In this document: positions 31,297 to 38,681 of the stretch, piece by piece
Layout: every line of letters starts with the position of its first letter
Numbering within the stretch: position 1 is the stretch's first letter
From: CAYJPV01 sp964396055
Lineage (GTDB): Bacteria > Acidobacteriota > Vicinamibacteria > Vicinamibacterales > JAKQTR01
NCBI GenBank assembly: GCA_964396055.1
Contig: CAYNDV010000024.1
Span: 1 to 43,198, forward strand
Length of the DNA stretch: 43,198 bases
Direction: 5' to 3'
Translations under genes and position numbers: made by a program
The notes under the pieces: model-generated
What the model saw: only the letters and a program-made list of their open reading frames with translations
What the model was told of the DNA's origin: nothing
The model's database searches: none

Positions 31297-33309
31297 TCAG
31301 CGGGTGGCGTCGCTGGTGTCCTCGGCAGCCGGGGGTGGCGTCTCGGCCTCCGGTGCGGGTGCGGGTGCGGGCGCCGGCGCGTCCCCGTGCGACCGCCGGG
31401 TGCCGATGAGCCACGACGGGTTCATCGGATACTCGGCAGGGTCGAAGACGACCCAGTAGGCGTGCCACACCAGGATGGCCAGCGTGGCGAGGACGGCCTC
31501 GTAGTAGTGGATGACCTGAGCCACGTCACTCCAGACCTTGGGGAGGAGCCGCAGCATCGCTTCGGTGTAGATCCGCATGATGCCGGTAATGATCATCACG
31601 ACGGATCCCCACACGAGGGCCCAGTACTCGGCCTTCTCGGCGTAGTTCCAGCGGCGCCGGGGCGGAGGGGCCTGCGGCCGGCCCAGATTGACGAGCAGTT
31701 GGGCGACGAAGTCCCTGGCGTCATCCCGCCGGAACCAGAGAACGCGGGCGTGCGCGCGTCCTGACGTGCTGAACAGCAGCGCCGCGGCGTGTGCGGTGAA
31801 GAACACGACGAACGCCCATCCGCTGATCCGGTGCAGCGACGAGCGCAGGGCGTTCCCGTCAGGCATGAGCCTGAACGGCCAGCTGAAGAACGCTTCCGGG
31901 AACGTGTGCACGAAGCCGGTGTAGGCGAGCGTGACGAACAGGATGGTCAGCACGAGGTGCTGCCAGCGCATGGACGGCGTGAGCCGGACCTCGCCGTGCG
32001 GATTGGCCTGCGCGGCGCGGACGTGCGCCCGGGTCTTGTGCCCGTAGTCGAGCACCACGAAGAGCCACATCCCGCCGATGGTCACCACAATCAGGACGAT
32101 GTACGCGACGCTGACCAGGTTGACGATCCACGGCTTGTCTTCGCGCGGTCCCTTCGGCGCGTGAATCTTGAAGAACTCGGCCGCCAGCCTGGTGCCGATG
32201 CCCGGATGGCAGCGGCCGCAGGTCTGCGGCAGGTCCCTCGGGTTCACCGACGACAGCGGGTCGCTCGACGGCAGGATGTCGTGCACGCCGTGGCACGACG
32301 CACAGTTGGCGACCGTCGGGTTGCCTCCCTTGAGCGCCAGGCCGTGGAAGCTCTCGACGTAGGTGCTCATCACGTCCGGGGCCAGCTGGTACTGCGTGAC
32401 GATGCGGCGTGCCGCGTGGCACTGGGCACACGTATCCGGCACGTGCGCGGGCGACACGCTCGAGTCGGGCTGGTTCACGGCGAGGATGGTGTGCTCGCCG
32501 TGGCAGTCCGTGCAGACCGGCGCGTCGCGGACGCCTTCGCCGACCGCCTTCCCGTGGACGCTGTGGACGTAGGTGCGCTCGACGTTCTCGTGGCAGCGCC
32601 CGCAGGTGGCCGGCACGTTGCGCCAGTGCAGCTTCGAACTGGTATTCGTCGACTTGTGCAGGTCGTGCGAGCCGTGACAGTCGGTACACACGGCGGCGTT
32701 CAGCGCCTGCTTGTCCGCCAGGGCCCGGCCATGGACACTGCGCTCGTAGCTGCCCACGGGGTTGGACTGCCGCAGGTGGAACTTCTCCATCTCGCCGGTA
32801 TTGGCGTGACACCGGGCGCAGGTCCTGGTGATGTTGACGCGGTGCACGGGCGACGCCGCGTCGCGGGAATCGAGCAGGGTGTGCGTCGCGCCGTGGCAGT
32901 CCTTGCACGACGCCGCCTCCTCGACGCCCAGGTGGACGGCCAGCCCGTGGTCGCTCGCGAGGTAGATGCCGGTCTCCACGCGATGGCACTGCGCGCACGA
33001 CACGGCCTTCGGGTGGAAGCCCTCCGGATGGGGGACCTCGACGATGTCGCCATGGCAGCTGGTGCACCGGTTCTGGCCGTGGATGGACTTTTCGTAGCCG
33101 GCCTGGTCCACGAACAGCGACCGCGGCTTGCCGTCGGGGCCCGGCGCTTCCAGTGTCGCGTCGCCATGGCAGGCAAGACAGTCGGCGTTGTCGATCGCCG
33201 CCGGGGGCGGCCCGGCCGCTCCGGCAGCAGCCGCCAGCAGCGCGGCGACCAGCAGGGCCATGGTGAGGGGGCGCGCCACACGCCGGGACGAGACCGTCGG
33301 AGTCGACAT
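31297..33309 (-). CDS. 11-haem cytochrome c fused to membrane cytochrome b
   Basis: A 670-residue protein with a signal peptide (TMALLVAALLAAAAGAAG). Eleven CXXCH motifs lie between about residues 44 and 368: CLACH, CTSCH, CAQCH, CKDCH, CARCH, CTDCH, CGRCH, CTDCH, CAQCH, CASCH, CGRCH. Five transmembrane helices follow with His residues spaced like a di-haem cytochrome b (RWQHLVL, SLHRISGW, FTAHAAAL, VIHYYEAV, VWHAYWV), resembling the b561/formate-dehydrogenase-gamma type. It should carry electrons between the quinone pool and periplasmic or extracellular partners. Start at the ATG 33309 gives the clean signal peptide. No partner gene is adjacent. The C-terminus is a Pro/Ala/Glu tail. Confidence 0.92.
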   Translation of the reverse strand: MSTPTVSSRRVARPLTMALLVAALLAAAAGAAGPPPAAIDNADCLACHGDATLEAPGPDGKPRSLFVDQAGYEKSIHGQNRCTSCHGDIVEVPHPEGFHPKAVSCAQCHRVETGIYLASDHGLAVHLGVEEAASCKDCHGATHTLLDSRDAASPVHRVNITRTCARCHANTGEMEKFHLRQSNPVGSYERSVHGRALADKQALNAAVCTDCHGSHDLHKSTNTSSKLHWRNVPATCGRCHENVERTYVHSVHGKAVGEGVRDAPVCTDCHGEHTILAVNQPDSSVSPAHVPDTCAQCHAARRIVTQYQLAPDVMSTYVESFHGLALKGGNPTVANCASCHGVHDILPSSDPLSSVNPRDLPQTCGRCHPGIGTRLAAEFFKIHAPKGPREDKPWIVNLVSVAYIVLIVVTIGGMWLFVVLDYGHKTRAHVRAAQANPHGEVRLTPSMRWQHLVLTILFVTLAYTGFVHTFPEAFFSWPFRLMPDGNALRSSLHRISGWAFVVFFTAHAAALLFSTSGRAHARVLWFRRDDARDFVAQLLVNLGRPQAPPPRRRWNYAEKAEYWALVWGSVVMIITGIMRIYTEAMLRLLPKVWSDVAQVIHYYEAVLATLAILVWHAYWVVFDPAEYPMNPSWLIGTRRSHGDAPAPAPAPAPEAETPPPAAEDTSDATR

Positions 33310-33428
33310 ACGCACCGCCGGTTGCGGGGGCGGGGTAAATTCGACACGCTGTGGGGGGCGGCGGTGACGGGGGGCCGTCACGCGGCCATCATACCGCACC
33401 CGGGATCATCCCTCTCACCAGACAGCAC

Positions 33429-33460
33429 AACGGGCCAGACCCGGGAGAGTCTGGCCCGTT
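33429..33460 (-). terminator. Terminator hairpin of tRNA-Ala
   Basis: A perfect 12-bp stem (33429-33440 with 33449-33460) and eight-base loop begin five bases after the tRNA 3' end, in the tRNA direction. The following bases hold only short T-runs. Confidence 0.75.
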
Positions 33461-33464
33461 GACG

Positions 33465-33540
<76 letters not shown>

Positions 33541-33640
33541 GTAGGGGAACCCATCAAGAGTAGCACAAGACCGGCATGGTCGTCAGCAGGTGCGTGGGGC
33601 CCGGGCACGGCCAAACGGCCCAGCGCCGGGACGCTGCAGC

Positions 33641-33675
33641 GCCGAACGGCCGAACGGCCGAACGGCCTAACGGCC
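33641..33675. repeat. Octamer tandem repeat (GCCGAACG) at the end of thrC
   Basis: Units GCCGAACG x3, GCCTAACG x1 and a final GCC. Read on the minus strand, the units are GGCCGTTM and begin in the last codons and stop of the gene copy left of the gap. The array lies directly beside the assembly join. Confidence 0.7.
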
Positions 33676-33870
33676 TTCGATCACGTCCAGGTACTTGAGC
33701 GCGCCCCCGGTGTTGNNNNNNNNNNNNNNNNNNNNNNNNNNNNNNNNNNNNNNNNNNNNNNNNNNNNNNNNNNNNNNNNNNNNNNNNNNNNNNNNNNNNN
33801 NNNNNNNNNNNNNNNAACGGCCTAACGGCCTTCGATCACGTCCAGGTACTTGAGCGCGCCCCCGGTGTTG
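33661..33870. other. Scaffold gap with identical 55-base flanks
   Basis: The 100 N at 33716-33815 are flanked by the same 55 bases: 33661-33715 and 33816-33870 are identical, so the last 15 codons of thrC appear twice. A fixed 100-N run and an exact 55-base overlap are what a short-read assembler leaves when two contigs overlapping by one k-mer are scaffolded. The true sequence is probably continuous here, with the duplicate and the N artefacts. The wider gap 33541-33821 between the tRNA and thrC holds only the octamer repeat and this join. Confidence 0.9.
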
Positions 33871-35000
33871 AACAGCACCACGAGGTCGTCCGGCCGCACC
33901 AGTCCGCGCGCCTGGAGCAGGCGCAGCGCGGACAGCGTGGCGCCGCCTTCCGGCGCGGCGCTGACGCCCTCCAGGGCCCCGATCGCCTTCATGTCGCGGA
34001 CCATGGCCTCGTCGCTGACGGCCAGTGCCGTGCCGCCGCTTTCGCGCACGGCGCGCAGCACGAGGAAGTCGCCGATCGCCTTCGGCACCCGCAGGCCGTC
34101 TGCGCACGTGCGCGCGTCCTGCCACAGCTCGGAGCGTTCGGCGCCCTGCTCGAAGGCGCGGGGAATCGGCGCGCAGTGCTCCGCCTGCACGCTCACCATC
34201 TTCGGCCGCCGCCCGCGCGGGACCCAGCCCAGACGCTCGATCTCCTCGAAGGCCTTCCACATGCCGACGATGCCCGTGCCGCCGCCGGTGGGGTAGATGA
34301 TCCAGTCGGGCCACTGCCACTCGAGCTGTTCCGCCAGCTCGTAGGCCATCGTCTTCTTGCCCTCGATGCGGTAAGGCTCCTTCAACGTGGAGACGTCGTA
34401 CCAGCCCAGGGGTTTGCCCATCTCGGCGGCCAGGCGGCCGCAGTCGGTGATGAGGCCGTCCACCAGGTGCACGTCCGCGCCGTAGAGCTCGCACTCGCGG
34501 ATGAACGGCACCTTCACGTCCTTCGGCATGAACACCTTGGCCTGCAGGCCCGCGCACGCGGCGTAGGCGGCCATGGCGTTGGCGGCGTTGCCCGCCGAGG
34601 GCACGGAGAGCACGGTCGCCCCGACGGTCCGGGCCTTCGTGACAGCCGCCGACAGGCCGCGCGCCTTGAACGAGTTGGTCGGGTTGAGCGACTCGTCCTT
34701 GAGGTAGAGGCGCGTCAGCCCCAGGTCGCGGCCGAGGCGCCGCGCGTGCACCAGCGGCGTGAACCCCTCGCCCAGCGTGACGGGCTGCTCGTCGCCGATG
34801 AGCGGCATGACCTCGCGATAGCGCCACATGTTCGGCTCGCGGCCGCGCAGCGCCTCGCGCGGAAACGCCCGGGCCGCAGCCTCGAGATCGTAACGGGCGA
34901 CGAGCGGCATGCCGCAGTCGCACAGGTGGTTCGACACGCGCGGATCGCGCGGCGGCGCGCCGCAGGGCACGGAGCATTCGAGGTGCGTCAGGAACGACAC
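33822..35000 (-). CDS. thrC: Threonine synthase
   Basis: A 392-residue PLP enzyme that turns O-phosphohomoserine into threonine. The PLP Lys is in LNPTNSFKARGLSAA, the phosphate loop in PSAGNAANAMAAY, and PTGGGTGIVGMWKAF and VVLFNTGGALKYLD are standard. The N-terminus carries four Cys (LECSVPCG and HLCDCG) that look like a small zinc site, seen in several ThrC and related proteins. The GTG at 35000 is used. The gene itself is intact; a partial copy of its 3' end lies left of the N gap. No other threonine genes are present. Confidence 0.93.
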   Translation of the reverse strand: MSFLTHLECSVPCGAPPRDPRVSNHLCDCGMPLVARYDLEAAARAFPREALRGREPNMWRYREVMPLIGDEQPVTLGEGFTPLVHARRLGRDLGLTRLYLKDESLNPTNSFKARGLSAAVTKARTVGATVLSVPSAGNAANAMAAYAACAGLQAKVFMPKDVKVPFIRECELYGADVHLVDGLITDCGRLAAEMGKPLGWYDVSTLKEPYRIEGKKTMAYELAEQLEWQWPDWIIYPTGGGTGIVGMWKAFEEIERLGWVPRGRRPKMVSVQAEHCAPIPRAFEQGAERSELWQDARTCADGLRVPKAIGDFLVLRAVRESGGTALAVSDEAMVRDMKAIGALEGVSAAPEGGATLSALRLLQARGLVRPDDLVVLFNTGGALKYLDVIEGR

Positions 35001-35034
35001 GGTTGAACCCCGGGGGCAGGCAGGATGGCGGGGA

Positions 35035-35060
35035 AGGGGCGGGCCAGCGGGCCCGCCCCT
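35035..35060 (-). terminator. Terminator hairpin after frr
   Basis: An 11-bp stem (35035-35045 with 35050-35060) with an AGCG loop begins seven bases past the frr stop. Only a TT follows on the minus strand, so it is a weak intrinsic terminator by sequence. Confidence 0.6.
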
Positions 35061-35066
35061 CGCGGG

Positions 35067-35636
35067 CTACTTGTTGAGCAGTTCGGCGTCCTTCTTCTTC
35101 TGCAGGTCGTCGACGAGCTGGATGTGCACGTCGGTGGTCTTCTGGATCTCGGCCTCGGCCTTGCGCTCCTCGTCCTCGGAGACGGCCTTGTCCTTCAGGA
35201 GCTTCTTCAGGCGGTCGTTCGCGTCGCGGCGCACCTGGCGCACGGCGTTGCGCGACTCCTCGGCCATCTTGTGGACGTGGCGCGACAGCTCCTTGCGCCG
35301 TTCCTCGGTCAGGGTCGGGATCGGCACCCGCACCAGCTTGCCGTCGTTGGCCGGGTTCAGGCCGAGGTCGGCGGCCCGGATGGCCTTCTCGATCGTGCCC
35401 AGCAGGGACGGATCGAACGGCTGCACCACGATGGTCATCGGGTCGGGCACCGACATCGAGGCCACCTGGTTCAGGGGCATCCGCGAGCCGTAGGCGTCCA
35501 CGTGGACGGGGTCGAGGATGCCGATGGTGGCCCGGCCGGTCCGGACGCCGGCCAGTTCATGGCGCAGGTGGTCGATGGCGCCATCCATCCGTTTCTTCAC
35601 TTCCGCGTGCAGGCCTTTTAGATCGCTTGCATCCAT
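35067..35636 (-). CDS. frr: Ribosome recycling factor
   Basis: A 189-residue factor that splits post-termination ribosomes with EF-G. Features: the long helical hub (ELAGVRTGRATIGILDPV), VASMSVPDPMTIVVQPFD, LNPANDGKLVRVPIPTLTEE and the terminal helix DVHIQLVDDLQKKKDAELL. The ATG at 35636 has GGAG eight bases upstream and begins MDASDLKG; the frame extends further upstream but without a plausible start. It is the last gene of the rpsB-tsf-pyrH-frr order. Confidence 0.96.
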   Translation of the reverse strand: MDASDLKGLHAEVKKRMDGAIDHLRHELAGVRTGRATIGILDPVHVDAYGSRMPLNQVASMSVPDPMTIVVQPFDPSLLGTIEKAIRAADLGLNPANDGKLVRVPIPTLTEERRKELSRHVHKMAEESRNAVRQVRRDANDRLKKLLKDKAVSEDEERKAEAEIQKTTDVHIQLVDDLQKKKDAELLNK

Positions 35637-35703
35637 ATGATCTGCTCCGAAAGGTGGGGCGGCGCGGCCGCGGGCCGGCTGCCGTCCCGGTTGGACCGCC
35701 GCG

Positions 35704-36435
35704 TCAGGCGCGGACGGTCGTGCCGATCGCTTCGCCCATGATGGCACGTTTCATGTTGCCCGGCGTCAGCAGATTGAACACCTTGATGGGCAGCTTGTTG
35801 TCCATGCAGAGCGAGATCGCGGTGGCGTCCATCACCTTGAGCCCCCGCTCGAGCACCTCGAGGTAGGTGATGGTGTCGAACTTCGTGGCGTCGGGGTGGA
35901 TCTTGGGGTCGGCGGTGTAGATGCCGTCCACCTTGGTGGCCTTGAGGATGATCTCGGCCTTCATCTCCATTGCGCGCAACGCCGCCGCCGTATCGGTGCT
36001 GAAGTACGGGTTACCGGTGCCGGCGCCGAAGACCACGACCCGGCCCTTCTCCAGGTGGCGCAGGGCGCGGCGGCGGATGAAGGGTTCGGCCACGGACCGC
36101 ATCTCGATCGCCGTCAGCACCCGGGTGACGACGCCTTCCTGCTCGAGGGAGTCCTGCAGCGCCAGCGCGTTGATGACCGTGGCCAGCATGCCCATGTAGT
36201 CGGCCTGGGCGCGGTCCATGCCCTTCGCGCTGGCGGCGACCCCGCGGAAGATGTTGCCGCCGCCGATGACGATGGCGGTCTGCACGCCGAGTTCCTGGAT
36301 TTCGCGCACCTCGCGGGCGATCGACCGGGCGATGTCGCGGTCGATGCCGTAGGTCTGCGCGCCCATCAGGGCTTCGCCGGACAGTTTGAGCAGGACGCGG
36401 CGGTAGGCGGGCGCGGTCGGCGTGGCGTCGGGCAT
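35704..36435 (-). CDS. pyrH: UMP kinase
   Basis: A 243-residue hexameric amino-acid-kinase-fold enzyme that phosphorylates UMP to UDP. Motifs: RVLLKLSGEALMG, VIGGGNIFRGV, ADYMGMLATVINALAL, FGAGTGNPYFSTDTAAALRA and ATKVDGIYTADPK. A perfect TATAAT on the minus strand (36446-36451) ends ten bases before the ATG, predicting a leader of only four or five bases. A heptamer repeat array begins two bases upstream of that box, where a -35 element would lie. Confidence 0.95.
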   Translation of the reverse strand: MPDATPTAPAYRRVLLKLSGEALMGAQTYGIDRDIARSIAREVREIQELGVQTAIVIGGGNIFRGVAASAKGMDRAQADYMGMLATVINALALQDSLEQEGVVTRVLTAIEMRSVAEPFIRRRALRHLEKGRVVVFGAGTGNPYFSTDTAAALRAMEMKAEIILKATKVDGIYTADPKIHPDATKFDTITYLEVLERGLKVMDATAISLCMDNKLPIKVFNLLTPGNMKRAIMGEAIGTTVRA

Positions 36436-36445
36436 ACGGGGCAGG

Positions 36446-36451
36446 ATTATA
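36446..36451 (-). promoter_or_regulatory. Perfect -10 box (TATAAT) of pyrH
   Basis: TATAAT on the minus strand would start transcription near 36439, four or five bases before the pyrH ATG at 36435. The -35 region falls in the GGGGCTG/GGGGCTA heptamers, and none of them matches TTGACA. Confidence 0.55.
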
Positions 36452-36453
36452 TC

Positions 36454-36565
36454 GGGGCTGGGGGCTGGGGGCTAGGGGCCGGGGGCGTGGGACGTGGGAC
36501 GGGGGGCGTGGGGCGTGGGGCGTGGGGCGTGGGGCGTGGGGCGTGGGACGTGGGACGGGGGGCGG
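36454..36565. repeat. 16-unit perfect-period heptamer array (GGGGCGT-type)
   Basis: Sixteen consecutive 7-base units occupy exactly 112 bases with no frame slip: GGGGCTG x2, GGGGCTA, GGGGCCG, GGGGCGT, GGGACGT, GGGACGG, GGGGCGT x6, GGGACGT, GGGACGG, GGGGCGG. A three-unit block (GGGACGT-GGGACGG-GGGGCG) occurs at 36489-36509 and again at 36545-36565, so larger-scale duplication has also occurred. Confidence 0.9.
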
Positions 36566-36576
36566 GGAGGACTGTC

Positions 36577-36602
36577 AGAAGCAAGAAGCAAGAAGCAAGA
36601 AG
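36577..36602. repeat. AGAAGCA heptamer array
   Basis: Three full units of AGAAGCA plus AGAAG. Low GC for this genome and purine-only except for one C per unit. It lies 11 bases past the GGGGCGT-type array. Confidence 0.85.
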
Positions 36603-36651
36603 GGACCACGCTGTCGCGCCGCAACGCTGAGCGGTGAACGGCGTACAGACG

Positions 36652-36688
36652 AACGGGCGCGCGGAGTATCTCCTCCGGCGCGCCCGTT
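36652..36688 (-). terminator. Strong hairpin, probable terminator of tsf
   Basis: An 11-bp perfect stem (36652-36662 with 36678-36688) encloses a 15-base loop that can itself form GGAG/CTCC. It lies about 65 bases past the tsf stop, after the CTAGAGG array. There is no long T-run. Confidence 0.6.
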
Positions 36689-36701
36689 GCTTCTCTTCCA
36701 G

Positions 36702-36757
36702 CCTCTAGCCTCTAGCCTCTAGCCTCTAGCCTCTAGCCTCTAGCCTCTAGCCTCTAG
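36702..36757. repeat. CCTCTAG heptamer array overlapping the tsf stop codon
   Basis: Eight perfect units of CCTCTAG (CTAGAGG on the minus strand). The tsf TAG at 36754-36756 lies within the first unit. Because seven is not a multiple of three, the array places TAG in all three frames every 21 bases. Confidence 0.92.
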
Positions 36758-37359
36758 TCTGCCGCGCCTTCGCCGAGCTTGAAGCGGCAGAACCGCGAAA
36801 CCTGGACGTTCTCGCCGGTCTTGGCGATCGCCTGTTCGACCAGTTGCTTGACGGTCATCGCGGGCTCGCGCACGAAGGGCTGATCCAGCAGGCACACCTG
36901 CTCGTAGTAGGAGCCCAGCTTGCCCTCGACGATCTTGTCGATCACCTGGGCGGGCTTGCCCGACCCCTCGAACTGCGCGCGGTAAATCGACCGCTCCTTC
37001 TCGAGGACGTCGGCCGGCACGTCTTCGCGGCGGACGTACTTCGGGTCGGCGGCCGCGACGTGCATCGCGATGTCCTTCACGAGCTGCTGGAAGTTCTCGG
37101 TGCGGGCCACGAAGTCCGACTCGCAGTTGATCTCGACCAGCACGCCGATCTTCCCGCCGAGGTGGATGTAGCTGCCCACGGCGCCCTGCTGGGTGGACCG
37201 GCCGGCGCGCTTGGCGGCCTGGGCGAGGCCGCGCTTGCGCAGCAAAGTGATGGCGTCCTCGAGGTTGCCGTTGCTCTCGGTGAGGGCGGCCTTGCACTCC
37301 ATCATGCCCGCACCGGTCTTGTCGCGAAGGGTCTTGACTTGTTCTGCCGTGATAGCCAT
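36754..37359 (-). CDS. tsf: Elongation factor Ts
   Basis: A 201-residue nucleotide-exchange factor for EF-Tu. The N-terminal UBA-like domain (EQVKTLRDKTGAGMMECKAAL) and the core motif ESDFVARTENFQQLVKDIAM are diagnostic. It is a short form with one of the dimerisation subdomains reduced, as in Thermus and many Acidobacteriota. Its stop codon is the first TAG of the CTAGAGG array. It follows rpsB after a spacer with an attenuator-like hairpin. Confidence 0.95.
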   Translation of the reverse strand: MAITAEQVKTLRDKTGAGMMECKAALTESNGNLEDAITLLRKRGLAQAAKRAGRSTQQGAVGSYIHLGGKIGVLVEINCESDFVARTENFQQLVKDIAMHVAAADPKYVRREDVPADVLEKERSIYRAQFEGSGKPAQVIDKIVEGKLGSYYEQVCLLDQPFVREPAMTVKQLVEQAIAKTGENVQVSRFCRFKLGEGAAD

Positions 37360-37385
37360 TGACGCGTCCTTGTTGCTCAGTACGA

Positions 37386-37421
37386 AAAACGCGCCGGCGC
37401 GGAAACGGATCCGGCCGGCGC
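37386..37421 (-). terminator. Attenuator-like terminator between rpsB and tsf
   Basis: On the minus strand an 8-bp GC stem (37414-37421 with 37391-37398) is followed at once by GTTTTTC (37384-37390). It is the best-formed intrinsic terminator in the window and sits inside the operon, so it may reduce tsf transcription relative to rpsB rather than end it. Confidence 0.65.
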
Positions 37422-37464
37422 CGAGTGGGTCACCGACGGCCGGGCGCGGGCCCGGCCAACGACG

Positions 37465-38256
37465 CTACGCCGAGGCCGGGGAGGGCGACGGCGCCGGGGC
37501 CTCGGGCCGGGGACGGCGGACGGGCGCGCGGCCCTGGTCCTCGTCCTGGGCCGCGTCGGCCCTGATCGACTCCCGCATGCCGCGGCCGGCGAGCACCGCC
37601 TCGGCAATCTTCGAGGTGAAGAGCCGGATCGAGCGCAGGGCGTCGTCGTTGCCGGGGATGACGTAGTCCACTTCTTCGGGATCGCAGTTGGTGTCGACGA
37701 TGCCGATCACGGGGATCTTGAGCTTGCGGGCCTCGTCGACGGCGATCTTCTCCTTCTTGGTGTCGATGACGAACACCGCGTCGGGGAGCTTCGCCATGTT
37801 GCGGATGCCGTCGAGGTTCTTCGAGATCTTCTTCTTTTCCTTCTCGATCCCGGAGATTTCCTTCTTCGACAGCGCTTCGTACCGCCCGTCGGTGCTCATG
37901 GCCTCGAGTTCGCGCAGGCGGGCCAGGCTCCGCTGGATGGTGGTGAAGTTCGTGAGCAGGCCGCCCAACCAGCGCTCGTTGACGAAGAACATCCCGCACC
38001 GCTGGGCTTCCTCGGCGACGGCGTCCTGTGCCTGGCGCTTCGTGCCCACGAAGAGCAGCGTCCCGCCATCCGAGGCCATGTTCTGCAGGAACTCCTCCGC
38101 CTGGCGGAAGAGCTTCGCGGTCTTGCCCAGATCGATGATGTAGATGCCGTTGCGTTCGCCGAAGATGTAGGGCTTCATCTTCGGGTTCCAGCGCTTGGTT
38201 TGATGACCGAAGTGGACTCCGGCCTCCAGCAGTTCCTTGATGGCGATCCCGCTCAA
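37465..38256 (-). CDS. rpsB: 30S ribosomal protein S2
   Basis: A 263-residue protein bound to the 30S head-platform region. N-terminal ELLEAGVHFGHQTKRWNPKM is the family signature, with FVGTKRQAQDAVAEEAQRCG, NERWLGGLLTNFTTI and PVIGIVDTNCDPE. The last 25 residues are a Pro/Ala/Arg-rich extension beyond the conserved fold, common in high-GC lineages. It starts a second unit after rplM-rpsI, with only 31 bases between rpsI and its start. Confidence 0.96.
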   Translation of the reverse strand: MSGIAIKELLEAGVHFGHQTKRWNPKMKPYIFGERNGIYIIDLGKTAKLFRQAEEFLQNMASDGGTLLFVGTKRQAQDAVAEEAQRCGMFFVNERWLGGLLTNFTTIQRSLARLRELEAMSTDGRYEALSKKEISGIEKEKKKISKNLDGIRNMAKLPDAVFVIDTKKEKIAVDEARKLKIPVIGIVDTNCDPEEVDYVIPGNDDALRSIRLFTSKIAEAVLAGRGMRESIRADAAQDEDQGRAPVRRPRPEAPAPSPSPASA

Positions 38257-38287
38257 GCGTCCTCCCTCAGGTACTCGAACCGTGGGT

Positions 38288-38680
38288 TTATCGTTTGCTG
38301 AACTGGAAGCGCTTGCGCGCGCCAGCCAACCCGTACTTCTTGCGTTCCTTGGCCCGCGAATCGCGCGTCAGCAGGCCTTCCTTCTTCAGTGCCGGCCGCA
38401 GGTCGAGGCTGTACTCGCACAGCGCCCGGGCGATGCCCAGCCGGATGGCGCCCGCCTGGCCGGCGATGCCGCCGCCGGCCACCGTGGCCAGGATGTCGAA
38501 CTTGGCCGCGGTCTCTGTCAACACGAGGGGCTGGCGGATTTCCATGCGCAGCACTTCGGTGGGGAAGAAGTTCTCGAACTCGCGTTCGTTGACCGTGATG
38601 GCGCCGTTGCCCGGACGCAGGAAGACCCGGGCCGTGGAGGTCTTGCGGCGCCCGGTGCCGTAGTATTCAGCGAGACTCAC
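38288..38680 (-). CDS. rpsI: 30S ribosomal protein S9
   Basis: A 130-residue protein whose C-terminal tail reaches the P-site tRNA anticodon. YYGTGRRKTSTARVFLRPG and the terminal KKYGLAGARKRFQFSKR are the hallmarks. It follows rplM with only one base between the stop and start, the conserved L13-S9 pair. Confidence 0.97.
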   Translation of the reverse strand: MSLAEYYGTGRRKTSTARVFLRPGNGAITVNEREFENFFPTEVLRMEIRQPLVLTETAAKFDILATVAGGGIAGQAGAIRLGIARALCEYSLDLRPALKKEGLLTRDSRAKERKKYGLAGARKRFQFSKR

Positions 38681-38681
38681 G

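Larger units (their letters stand above)
36436..36753. other. Repeat-filled 318-base region between tsf and pyrH
   Basis: No gene is visible. It holds, from low to high coordinate, the pyrH -10 box (36446-36451), a 16-unit heptamer array, a short AGAAGCA array, about 50 bases of ordinary DNA, a strong hairpin (36652-36688) and the CCTCTAG array that reaches into the tsf stop codon. Three different 7-base repeats in one intergenic stretch is unusual. Confidence 0.85.

Noticed and set aside
28449..31409. 986-codon plus-strand frame opposite the DUF5916 gene
   Set aside because: Val/Arg/Glu-rich antisense shadow; the minus-strand protein has a signal peptide, domain motifs and a good ribosome site.
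33667..33715. Second partial thrC gene
   Set aside because: It is an exact copy of the sequence right of the N gap and is best read as contig overlap.
36454..36757. Possible origin or partition site because of iterons
   Set aside because: Units are 7 bases and GC-rich, with no DnaA boxes, AT-rich unwinding segment or rep/par genes nearby.
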